Assembly (NCBI GenBank): GCA_030762175.1
Contig: CM060842.1
Location: 61,564,501-61,628,500 of the forward strand
DNA length: 64,000 nucleotides
Direction: 5' to 3'
Source: Metallyticus violacea
Taxonomy: Eukaryota > Arthropoda > Insecta > Mantodea > Metallyticidae
Shown here: positions 45,221 through 55,539 of the stretch, piece by piece
Numbering within the stretch: position 1 is the stretch's first letter
How the letters are laid out: each line of letters opens with the position of its first letter
Made by a program: the position numbers and the translations under genes
The notes under the pieces: model-generated
What the model saw: only the letters and a program-made list of their open reading frames with translations
What the model was told of the DNA's origin: nothing
Databases searched by the model: none

Positions 45221-47546
45221 CACTGGGCAACAATGAAAATGTTTTGGGCTTAAAAATAGTGAATTTCAAGTATTTCCATCTGCTGAATTCAAAAATCACC
45301 ATAAAAATGATAGATTAGCTCTTGTTTTGAAGATAAAGTGACATTTCATTTTTTAGAGTGAAGATTTTAAATTTGGGAGAATTTTTTTTGGGAGTTGGCA
45401 CACCTGTCAAATAAAAAAACACAAATGCTCTTCAGCTGTTTGTAAGTCATAAACATAGATACTGTTGCTGTGACTGTGAATTACATGCAGTTTCTACTCA
45501 AATTAATTCAAAATTTCTGGTTCGCGAGTGCTTTTTTAGTGTAAAATTTGTAAAAATGCCATGAAAATGTGTAAATATGGTGAATAACTTTTGTTATATT
45601 TGTGGTGAAATAACATTTTCCTCACAGAAACGCAATCTGATGCCTCTTGTAAAGACTGCCTATCAGTATTATTTAGGTATGAAAGTAGGGGACCAGGATA
45701 AGTCTTGGGCTCCACATATATGTTGCAACGCATGTTCAGTTACACTGTGAGAATGACTGAAAAAGAAGAAGCGATGTATGGCTTTCACTGTGCCTATGAT
45801 TTGGCTGGAGCCTACAAACCATACAGATGACTGCTATTTCTGCCTGACTCCACCTATAAAGGCAGGATTGTCTATGAAGAAAAGAAGAACAGTTCAGTAC
45901 CCGAATCTTCCATCTGCTATTCGACCCATTTCACATTTGGATAGTTTACCAGTTCCTACTCCACCCGAAAATTGTGTGTTTGAAGTAGAAGATGAAGACA
46001 GTGTGGAACAAGAAGAACCAAACAAGCCTTCTACATCCCATGACCCTGATTTTGAGGGAAAAGATGATAAACCGCACAGACTGAGTCAAGCTGAATTGAG
46101 TGATCTCATTAGAGACCTTGGCCTGTCAAAGGAGAAGGCAGAAATTCTTGGGTCTCGACTACAGCAATGGAATCTTCTCCAAAGTGATGTGAGAATCTCA
46201 CAGTACAGAAAACGTCACATGGAACTGCTTCCCTTTTTTGAGAAGAAAAATAATCATATTGTTTGCTGCGACATTAATGGCTTGATGAAGTCTTTGAATT
46301 TGAACCATGATCCAACTGAATGGAGGCTATTCATAGACTCCTCCAAGCTTAGTTTGAAAGCTGTGTTACTTCACAATGGGAACCTTCTTTCATCTGTTCC
46401 TGTTGGTCATGCTGTTCACATGAAGGAGACATATGCAAATATGAAAGCTCTCTTGGACTCAATTAAATATCATGAACACAAATGGAAAATCTGTGGTGAT
46501 GTGAAAGTCATTGCCATACTCTTAGGAATGCAACTGGGTTACACAAAGCATTGCTGCTTCTTATGTATGTGGGACAGTAGAGATAGGAAATTGCATTATA
46601 TTAAAGAAGACTGGCCTGCAAGAAATCTTCACCCTAGCGAGAAAAATGTCGTTGCCAAGCCTCTTGTGGACCCAAAAGATGTTCTTCTTCCACCCCTGCA
46701 TATCAAGCTGGGTTTGATGAAAAACTTTGTCAAAGCTATGAACCGAGAAGGACGGGCCTTTAAGTACATCAGAGAGAAATTTTTGAAATTAAGTGATGCT
46801 AAAGTTAAGGAAGGCATTTTTGTTGGACCACAAATAAGAGAACTTGTAAAGGATCCTGCATTTGACCAAGTTTTGGAGGGGAAAGAAAAGGAAGCTTGGG
46901 AAGCCTTCAAGGGTGTTGTTCATGGATTTTTAGGCAACAAAAGAGATGACAACTACAAGCATTTGGTGACAGTGCTCCTGCAAAAATACCGTGACCTTGG
47001 ATGCAACATGTCCCTTAAGATCCATTTTCTCCACTCCCACCTAGATTTTTTCCATCCTAGTTGTGGAGCTGTTAGTGATGAACATGGGGAGAGATTCCAT
47101 CACGACATTTCTGTTATGAAACAAAGATATCAGGGCCATTGGAATGAAGTAATGCTTGCGGATTACTGTTGGTCTTTGTATAGGGATTCTGCGGAACTCT
47201 ATCACAAGAGGCAAGCTAAAAGACGACGAAGTCAATAGGCCACCACATGATTCTCTTCAGACACGACTATCTGCGAAGTATTTTTCCAGCAATTTAGAAC
47301 TCTTAGCATGTAATTACCAGTTAAAAAAATCAAATGCACTTTCATTGTTGTTAGCATGTATGTAATTAAAATGTATCCTTTTCTCTCAATCCGTTAATAA
47401 GTAATAATTCCACCTTGTGTATATCATAGAAACTAGAGCTAAAAATTTTTTTCATTGTCATATTTGTTTTTCTCAACCCAAAATTAGTAGGAATTGCCTC
47501 ATGAAGTGCTCGAAACATTCAAAAATTATTTTTTTGTTGCCCAGTG
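45221..47546 (+). mobile_element. 2326-bp DNA transposon with CACTG termini and TTA duplication
   Basis: Exact 13-bp terminal inverted repeats CACTGGGCAACAA (45221-45233; complement 47534-47546), followed by looser similarity (AATGTTTYGRGC on both sides). Flanked by TTA (45218-45220, 47547-47549). Deleting the element plus one TTA leaves an uninterrupted LINE-1 frame across the junction, which confirms the boundaries. It carries one gene encoding a DDE-like protein. CACTR termini with a 3-bp duplication recall the CMC (CACTA/EnSpm) group, but I cannot assign the superfamily. Confidence 0.93.
45577..47238 (+). pseudogene. Uncharacterised DDE-like transposase candidate, two nonsense codons near the N-terminus
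   Basis: 554 codons including stop in one frame from ATG 45577. Stops are at codon 58 (45748-45750) and codon 60 (45754-45756); the rest is open, so 486 residues can be read from ATG 45778. The N-terminal part has FCYICGE and APHICCNACSV, a C-x2-C...C-x2-C pattern like ZAD-type zinc-binding domains. Further CxxC pairs are DDCYFC and KHCCFLC. Candidate acidic triad: FIDSSK (Asp254), CGDVKVI (Asp308) and SDEHGERFH (Glu505 or nearby). The tail is basic (KRQAKRRRS). Residue numbers count from 45577. I recall similar proteins as abundant, unnamed, repetitive products in arthropod genomes. Both stops are consistent with single transitions (CGA to TGA, TGG to TGA). Confidence 0.85.
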
Positions 47547-47549
47547 TTA

Positions 47550-48855
47550 TTGCATCGTCTTGTTGCAGATTTTTGCCTATTTCTTGTTTTATTATATTCC
47601 AAGTAGTTTTTATTTTGTTTTTTGACTGATTGATAAGTGTTTTGTAATGGAGGCCTTTCGCTGCTTTTATGACTTTCCTAAGTATTTTACAATACTTTCT
47701 AAAATGTGTTTTTAATTTAGGGTCTTTACTGAGCTTTTGCTCATTATACAATTGTCTTTTATGTTGACAAGATTTTTTAATTCCTCGGGTTAACCATTCC
47801 CTGCTCATATTATAACTTCCTTTTTTTATTTTTAGTGGTAAATATGCTTCAAAATGCAATTTAAAAATATGAAAAAAATTGTTGAATTTACTATTAACAT
47901 CATTTGCACTGTAAACACTATTCCATGATTCTTGTCTAAGAGTCTCCACCATTATATTGAGGTTAGCATCATTAATATCTCTATATTTTATATATCTATA
48001 ACATTCTTTGAGTTTTATTGTAGAATTTTTTTTCATTATTACTTGAGCATCATGGTCAGAGAGACCATTGATCAATGAAGACACAGAATATAATGACAGT
48101 TTGTCTAAATTTACAAATATATTATCTATTGTTGTGCTAGAGTTTTTATCAGTCCTGGTCGGAAAGTTAATTGTATGAACCATATTATATGCAGTTAGAA
48201 GGGAAATCAGTTGGTTCATTCTTGCACTTGGCATTAAGTAATCAATGTTTATGTCTCCACATATAATTATTTCATGTTTAGGCTTAAATAAAAAGTTTAA
48301 GGTATCTTCAAGCTTCATCAAGAAAGTTTCAAAGTTTCCTAACAGCGAGCGATAAATAGCAATTACAATTATTTTTGTATTGTTGCTATCTAATTGGATT
48401 GTGCATAATTCAATGTCCTGTTCTGAATTAAATTTTGATACGTCTAATGTTTTATATGGTACATCCTGCCTGACATAAATGCAAACTCCTGCGTTATTTA
48501 GTTTTTTTCTTGAAGCTCCTGCTCCCAAACAATAACCATGTAATGACAATTGTAATAATTCCTGTTGTTTCAAATGATGTTCAGATAGGCAGATAATATG
48601 TGGTTTTATATTGTCACTAGTTAAGCTGTTTAATAATTCATCTGTTTTGCTTCTAAGTCCTCTAATATTTTGATGAAATATACAGAGATTTTTTATTGCT
48701 TGTTGAATACTCTTCAATTTTACTTTATTTTCTGTGCTATCATGATCACTGATATGACTGTCATTTGATTTAACATGAACTATTATTAAATTTGACTTGA
48801 TGAATTTCTGGCCTGGACCAGGTGTCTTTATATTAAAAATGGGACCTTGAACTAT
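47550..48855 (-). CDS. LINE-1 ORF2, APE-type endonuclease domain
   Basis: About 430 codons without a stop from near 48855 to the transposon insertion at 47549. Endonuclease motifs in order: FHQNIRGLRSK (Asn), ICLSEHHL (catalytic Glu), IICGDINIDYL (Asp), STTIDNIFVN, GLSDHDAQVI (Ser-Asp-His). These residues form the metal-dependent nicking site that primes target-primed reverse transcription. The sequence then runs through the linker to IIKQEIGKNLQQDDAI, where the DNA transposon splits it. All catalytic residues appear intact. Confidence 0.92.
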
Positions 48856-48876
48856 TTATAACAACAACAACAGTAG

Positions 48877-50572
48877 ACAACATCCTTTTAATAAGAACAT
48901 TGATAGATAAATATCTGAGTATAAAAAGAGGATATGTTCTTTGCAGATCTTGAAAAAGCCTTTGGTACTATCAAAAGAGATGCTGTTTGGATTAAGTTCA
49001 GAGAAAAAGAATGAGTGGAAGGTTTATAGAATTAATACACAGGTTTCATTCAGATAATAATTTTTGCATTAGGCTCAAAAGCAACAAAGTAACAGACTGG
49101 GTACCAAATAGAACTGACTAAAGACAGGGTTGTAAATTAAGCCCAGTACTATACAGATCAGATAATCAAAGAAATAGGAAGGGAGAATAGGCACTGTTCA
49201 TCAATTAATAATAAATATATTCCAGGTTTGCAATTTGCAGATGATTTAGTATAGCAATTACAAATGGAGCTTTAAAGGAAGCAATAAAAGCAACAGAGAA
49301 GTATTGTAAGAAATTGGGCTTAAAAATAAATAAAAACATTTTAAGAAGAACACATATAAGAAAGGGAACAAACTCAGCAGAGATGAGAAATATTGATTTC
49401 TCATCTTTGCTAGGCTAGAGGGGTATGAAGTTTAAGTGTTAAGGAAATTCACTTGGGGGGGGGGATAAAACTGAATAGTAATGGAAAATGAACAGAATAA
49501 AGAAAAATTGCACAAGGGAAGGGAAAATTAGCTATCAATAGTATAGGAACATGCTTGAAGAAAATACCAAATATGAGTGTTACCTGGTTAGAGAGAGTAT
49601 ATTTGGTTATAGTTGAATTGAAAATTATGCATGGGGTAGAAATATGGGGGCCAGAAAAATGGTGGGAATGTATAGATCAGATTCACAGAGCAATCTGTAA
49701 AATGATATTTGGATTACCTAGAGCAGTACCTAATGGAGTAGCCCTGATGGAAATAAGAAGGGTGGGCCAAAAAGGTCTGGTAATAAAACTTATTATGAAA
49801 TACTGGCAGAGGATACAATCATTAGAGAAAGGAAATATTCTCAAAGACTGCTTCGGGATGCAAGAAAAAGGTAAATCAGGGGGAAATAGTCACTAAATGG
49901 GCAAGGAACCTGGAATAAAGTGAAAGCAAGAATTGATGATACAGATAAACAGGAAATATTTGGTAGCCTAAGAGATAAGTGGGCTCTGATAAATTATAAG
50001 AGTTTTAAGAAACAGTGGGGCAGGGAAAAATATATTGAGGTTTGTGACAAAATGGGTAGGGAGGATATGGCATGGGCAAGAACAGGAACAATGATGTTAG
50101 GTGGGGTAAAAGTTGACAAAAAATTGTGCCCACTGTACGATAAGGTAGACAAGAACTTGCACTGTATAATAAGAAGAATTTATAGAAACCAAAAATGGAG
50201 AGAGAAAATGTGGAACAAGATGTGAGATAATTTGCAGACAGAAATTCTGGCATTAAAGATTTTTGGGACTAGCAGAAAAGGATTTTTGAATCAGTTTGAA
50301 AATTATATAGGGAAAGTAAGAGAAAAGTAGTGGAGGAAAGGGATCAAGGCAAAGGAAGAAGGTAATAAAGTATCAATGAGGGAAGATGACCTTTAGGGAA
50401 GTATTTGTAAAGTTCACCTGATAATATGTATTGTTAGAGTGATGTAGGATCCATGTGCGCAACAACCGGGGTGTTAGTTGTATAGGATCCTGAATTAACA
50501 AGCACTCAAGGATCAAGGAAATATTGTAAAACTGTAATTGTAATGTGTAGTAATAGTAATAAATATTCATTC
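48877..50572 (+). pseudogene. Outer LINE (LINE-2), 3' segment
   Basis: Resumes in frame after the duplication with VDNILLIRTLIDKYLSIKRG. After a one-base frame change come MFFADLEKAFGTIKRDAVWI (first catalytic Asp region), a decayed QGCKLSP block, MKKIPNMSVTWLERVYLVIV, IHRAICKMIFGLPRAVPNGV and ALMEIRR (49555-49780), then LINYKSFKKQWGREKYIE and CPLYDKVDKNLHCIIRRI (C-terminal, 49920-50225). The 3' end is near TAATAGTAATAAATATTC (50572). A homologous fragment lies at 12055-12684. Inactive. Confidence 0.85.
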
Positions 50573-50887
50573 AATTATAATACAAAGACTTAAACAGTAA
50601 CAGTGACATAATAAGGAAACTCTTTTAGATACCACTAGTCTGTAATGAATATTAGATTACTATATCTGATTTGCCATCATAAATTTTCACTGAGATAAAG
50701 ACAATACAGACAATGTTATCTTGGAATTTCCTGTGGCATACTTTGTTGAACCCAACAGGTATTAAATTCCTCTTGACAATCTGTTAATATAAAAATATTA
50801 ATAAGGAGTTGTTTACCAGAGATTTTGCATACATTTGTTTATTTTTCTTCACAATAATATTGTTGTTTAAAAAAACATAAGTAAAAT

Positions 50888-51115
50888 TATTTAATATATT
50901 GAGATCATTGCATGATTGAGTTGAACTAATACTCTTCTGCTCCACTTACTCGTTTAAAATATGTAGGTTTCACGAACCCTTTGTCCATATTATCAGCTCA
51001 TTGTCGACTCTGAGCTGACAATGTGGATGAAGGTTTCCTGAAACTGTTTCTACATATTTAAACAAATAAGTGGAACAGAAGAGTGTTAGTTTGTTAGTTC
51101 CACTAAATCATACAA
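50888..51115. mobile_element. PLE foldback element, two termini fused
   Basis: Left part GATCATTGCATGATTGAGTTGAACTAATACTCTTCTGCTCCACTTACTCGTTTAAAATATGTAGG and the complementary right part (ACATATTTAAACAAATAAGTGGAACAGAAGAGT...AAATCATACAATGATATC) meet at a short centre (GTCGACTCTGAGCTGACAATG). Ends match the PLE end motif. The hammerhead core is decayed (CTGACAA). No coding sequence. Confidence 0.7.
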
Positions 51116-51950
51116 TGATATCAATATATTCTTCATATATATATCTTCATTTGCAATGTTCCAATTAATATTTTTAGTTAACAATTATTTAAATTGTTTT
51201 CTTATTATAAAAAAAGCAAATACATATTACTATTAGGTAACTAATTTCAAAACTAACTATTTTTGAAAATGTAATCACTGTATGCATTTAAATTAATTTA
51301 TAGTTACCAGAAATAGTGTGTAAGGTCTCTTTTTGCTGCCTATATTACACATTTTATTGGTCTTTTTGCCTGCCTTTTTCCATCATTTTTAGTGTCTGAA
51401 CATCTGGTCTGTAGTTACAAGGATAATGTATCTTGAGTATCCTGTAAATGCTTTCTTTTTTGGTCTTAGTAGTACTGTTTGTGATTCTATTAAACTAACA
51501 GATTCTTAAGTTTCTGTTCTTAATGAGGAAGATTGGATCCTTTCAATCTTTGTTATATTCAAATGCTGATACAAAGATGGACAGTGCAGTTCTATTGCCA
51601 ATATCCTATTTGTCTATTTTAAAAAGTTAGATACTAAATTATTCTATTTGATTTGTTGTTTATAGCCATTGCCCCATAATACATTAATAAGAATTTGGAA
51701 TATGGAAGTTGATTTATGTTACTGTATTTTTATTTTAAAAAATCTCAAAAAACATAGTTTAATATTCAATTAATGCATTTACAGAAAATTGAGTAAATAA
51801 TTTCCAGATTCAAATGTGTCCACCTAAAAAAAAGTAAATTGCAAACACTGTTAAGCGGAATTTCTAGTGAAAATATTTTTTGGAAAAAAGTTGCACTCCA
51901 ATACATGTCAACTGTGTAAAATTATGTATGTTCTAGAAAGCATGCATTGT
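51116..51950. other. Intergenic, nothing recognised
   Basis: AT-rich non-coding sequence without supported features. Confidence 0.4.
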
Positions 51951-52002
51951 ATTGGTGATTAAAAATAAATAAATTGTATTGGTGATTAAAAATAAATAAA
52001 TT
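51951..52002. repeat. 28-bp tandem duplication
   Basis: GTATTGGTGATTAAAAATAAATAAATT occurs twice in direct succession. Confidence 0.9.
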
Positions 52003-52076
52003 TAGTTGAACTCATTGTTTTGGAAGTAAAAATTGACCACGTGTTGTTTTGGAATGAATATGTTTTGACTTTTTGT

Positions 52077-54103
52077 AAATTATAATTAACCTGTTGTCTG
52101 ACACACTCTTATGCTTCACTTACTTTTAAATATGGTGGGACTGGTTTCGAAGAGACATCCTCTCCATCTTCAACCAACTTGACGACTGATATGAGAAACT
52201 AACATCTATGAGGACCTGTGGCTCCGTCCTGGTGGTGTTTTTTTCTTTATAAACTGGAAATTGGTATTACATTCTCCTAGAATGTCGAAATTCATAAGAT
52301 GATCCTTATGTTTATGAATGTAAATCTTCTCCCATGTGTCCAATTCTGTACGTTCGTGTGCTTCTTTAAGTAACTTAATTTCTCTTTTTATGTTGTGATT
52401 ATCTTTCCAAAAATGGTGTGCCACTGCTGACCTATCACTCTGTTTGTACTTAACATTCCTGAGATGTTCCTTTAACCATGTTCTTATGTTCCTTTTAGTT
52501 TTTCCAACGTATATCTTATCACATTCTTTACATGTTATTTTGTAGATGCCTGTGACTTTTTCTGCTGTGGAATGTTATTAAAACTGTTGTCCACAAAAGC
52601 ATTTTTCAGAGTGTTAACAGGTGCCAATTTAATGTTAATATCTTTAAATTTTTTTTGGAATTTACTCATAGCTACTGCGATGGTAGGTGAATTTTTTAAA
52701 AACCAGCCTCTCTTTTTCAGTTAATAGTGTCGTGGTATTCTTGATAAATTTCTTTTTTAGGAATGAATTAAGTTTTTTGTTTACTAAATTTCTGTTAAAA
52801 CCATTTATAAGGACAATTTTTCTGTATCTTCGCAAATTCTTTTTTGAACTCCTCTTTACTGATTGGTAAATTTACCAGTCTATATGTTAATCTGTTGAAA
52901 ATTGAGTGTTTGTGAGCTATGGGGTTAAACCCATTAGATTTTATATAGTTATCTGTGTGCATATCCTTTCTATATATTCAGAATTTTAAGTTTCCATGAT
53001 TATTATTTATTTTTATATCCAAAAACAGCAACTTTCCCTTTGTTTCTGTTTTTATAGATTCTATAGATTCCAAATTCTAAATTTCCATGATTATTATTTA
53101 TTTTTATATCTAAAAACGGCACTGGAAACAGAAACAAAGGGAAAGTTGCCATTTTTAGATATAAAAATAGATAATAATCATGGAAATTTAAAATTTGGAA
53201 TCTATAGAAAGGATATGCACACAGATAACTATATAAAATCAAATGAGTTTAACCCCATGGCTCACAAGCACTCAATTTTCAACAGCTTAACTTATAGACT
53301 GGTAAATTTACCAGTCAGTAAAGAGGAGTACAAAAAGAATTTGAGAAGATACAGGAGATTGCCCTTATAAATGGTTTTAACAAAAATTTAGTAAACAAAA
53401 AACTTAATAGATTCCTAAAGAAGAAATTTATCAAGAATACCACCACATTGTTAACTGAAAAAGAGAGACCGGTTTTTAAAAAAATTCACCCACCATCCAG
53501 TAGCTATGAGTAAATTCCAAAAAATTTTTAAAGATATTAACATCAAATTGGCACCTGTTAACCGATATACTCTGAAAAATGCTTTTGGGGACAACAGTTT
53601 TAATAACATTCCACAGGAGAAAAAGTCAGGCATCTACAAAATAACATGTAAAGAATGTGATAAGATATACGTTGGAAAAAATAAAGGGAACATAAGAACA
53701 TGGTTAAAGGAACATCTCAGGAATGTTAAGTACAAACAGAGTGATAGGTCAGCAGTGGCACACCATTTTTGGAAAGATAATCACGACATAAAAAGAGAAA
53801 TAAAGTTACTTAAAGTAGCACACGAATGTACAGAATTGGACACATGGGAGAAGATTTACATTCATAAACATAGGAATCATCTTATGAATTTCGACATTAT
53901 AGGAGAATGTAATACCAATTTCCAGTTTATAAAGAAAAAAACACCACCAGGACGGAGCCACAGGTCCTCATAGATGTTAGTTTCTCATACCAGTTGTCAA
54001 GTTGGTTGAAGATGGAGGGGATGTCTTTTCAAAACCAATCCCACTGTATTTAAAAGTAAGTGAAGCATAAGAGTGTGTTAGACGACAGATTAATTATAAT
54101 TTA
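52077..54103. mobile_element. Penelope-like element copy D: 2-kb head-to-head palindrome
   Basis: The left arm (52077-53050) and right arm (53124-54103) are inverted repeats of about 970 bp with scattered differences, joined by a 75-bp centre. Each arm reads outward from RT C-terminal sequence (LPFLDIKI...FGIYRKDMHTDNYIK) through GIY-YIG to the terminal repeat, and both are cut at about the same RT position. Outer ends share AAATTATAATTAAYCTG and GTCTGACACACTCTTATGCTTCACTTAC. The hammerhead core position reads TTGAAGA in both arms instead of CTGANGA. No complete RT. Confidence 0.9.
53506..53973 (+). CDS. GIY-YIG endonuclease module of PLE copy D, right arm
   Basis: 155 open codons. FQKIFKDINIKLAPVNRYTL (RT/EN linker), then GIYKITCKECDKIYVGKNKG (the GIY and YVG strands with an inserted CxxC), IRTWLKEHLRN (catalytic Arg and zinc-site His), SDRSAVAHHFWKDNHDI, LDTWEKIYIHKHRNHLMN (catalytic Glu). 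This CCHH-containing GIY-YIG form is typical of Penelope/Neptune-type elements and cuts target DNA for integration. It is the most intact EN module in the window. The opposite arm has a shorter open piece at 52424-52206. Confidence 0.88.
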   Translation: MSKFQKIFKDINIKLAPVNRYTLKNAFGDNSFNNIPQEKKSGIYKITCKECDKIYVGKNKGNIRTWLKEHLRNVKYKQSDRSAVAHHFWKDNHDIKREIKLLKVAHECTELDTWEKIYIHKHRNHLMNFDIIGECNTNFQFIKKKTPPGRSHRSS

Positions 54104-55490
54104 TATTTAACAAGGTTCACTGTGTGAGTTCCAACAGAATTTTTTAAAAATGTCTTATTTTTCAAAAGTTCTTAAATGAATGTTTTGACTTGTTAAATTT
54201 TAGAATGCTTTGGCATAAAAATATAAATTTTTATACACAGGATTAAAAACTAAGGAATGTTGTAAATTTTAAGTTAAACTTTTCAGAAATATCTCTAATA
54301 TCTCAAGCAGGTTTCTCATAAAATTATTGTTCAGGTAAGTATTTCAGTATTCACTAAAATGTTTTTCCAGAAATTTCTCACAAGTCATGTTTAGGCAATT
54401 TTTCCAAATTTATTATTTGTGGATGAAAATTATGCAATGCCATTTCTCTGTTCACAAATCCATTTAGGTTCAATAACATTGATGTAATATAATGCTTCAC
54501 CGTAAAATGGAATTGTTGCTCCAGTTCCTCACTGTGCAAAACATTTAGCTCTTGAAAATTTAAAATGCCACTTCCCTGTTGGTTTGAAAATTCAAGTGAC
54601 CAATTTCTTTCAGTCAAAGAATACTTTAGGTTTAATCATTATTTCAAAATATGCAAACATTTTCAAGGTATTCTTTTAGTTTAATAATTACTTCTGTTCT
54701 ACAAATTATTTCTCAATTCTTCCAAATATGTATATATGGTCAGGGGGCATAAAGGAATGATCAGGTACTAAAAAAATGTTGTAAACAATTTTTACACGTT
54801 TTGGTGTGTTATTTTTTTTAACCAAAAGTTCAAAAATGACAATCCCAATTGATTCTTATTTTATCCCCCATTAGCAAAGAGGTGAGCTGTATCGACGTTA
54901 ATCTGAGAAATGCGTATTTACAATCTGTGATACAGCAAGATGCAATTTTGTTTTATCTAACTAGTTCAATCCAAGAGTAGACAAATGTCTTGGTATTTGC
55001 CTAAGGTTTCTTGGATGTTCCTTAAACTGTGAAATTATAAACATAAAATTGTTTGCTATAATAAGAACTCCTCTAATGCATTTGGGGAAGGAGGTTTTTT
55101 GGCAGTCAAAAGAAAAAGTAATTCCTTGTGGAATGGAATATTTTAACAGCTTGATAAAAGCTTTTGCATGGATTTTGTGTACACCCAGCTAGTTTGAAGG
55201 TCATTTCTCAGTTTCACAATTGCAGCATTATGCATTTACATAATTTTTCTCCCAATTATATGCATTTATCAGAAGAAGAGAACTTGAAACTGAAATTGTA
55301 GTTATTAAAAATAATCAGGACAAATTTATACTTAAAAATTGAAATCAACTGATTGATTATCCTTCCTCCATAAATGACAAATGTATGTAATATTTATAGG
55401 GCAAAAGTAATAAATGATAATATAACAGAATTAAGGAAATTTTGCATTATTTAATGATCTTGAAATCACTAATACAGTCTTTAAGAAGAA
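54104..55490. other. Intergenic, nothing recognised
   Basis: AT-rich non-coding sequence. The short minus-strand frame at 54378-54617 has no recognisable features. Confidence 0.4.
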
Positions 55491-55539
55491 AGACATACAT
55501 AAAATATGTGGTCAGCCAGAGGATCAAGATCCTTAACAG

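Larger units (their letters stand above)
42943..48869 (-). mobile_element. Jockey/CR1-like LINE (LINE-1) inserted in LINE-2
   Basis: Flanked by ACAGTAG on both sides (42936-42942, 48870-48876). Minus strand, ORF2 order: APE endonuclease, RT, C-terminal segment (43470-43168; CILVYNALPSSLKALINN, KYLCKKAYYSVKEYM). It is interrupted by a DNA transposon (45221-47546) and a SINE (44284-44577). Without these it is about 3.3 kb. No upstream ORF1 and no ATG before the endonuclease: the frame is open from a TAA near 48857. The element is therefore probably 5'-truncated. Confidence 0.92.

Noticed and set aside
46629..47365. Open frames on either strand overlapping the transposase gene
   Set aside because: Shadows or alternate frames of the 45577-47238 reading frame, with no independent features.
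52206..52424. Independent minus-strand gene
   Set aside because: It is the left-arm copy of the GIY-YIG module in the PLE palindrome, shorter because of a frame break.
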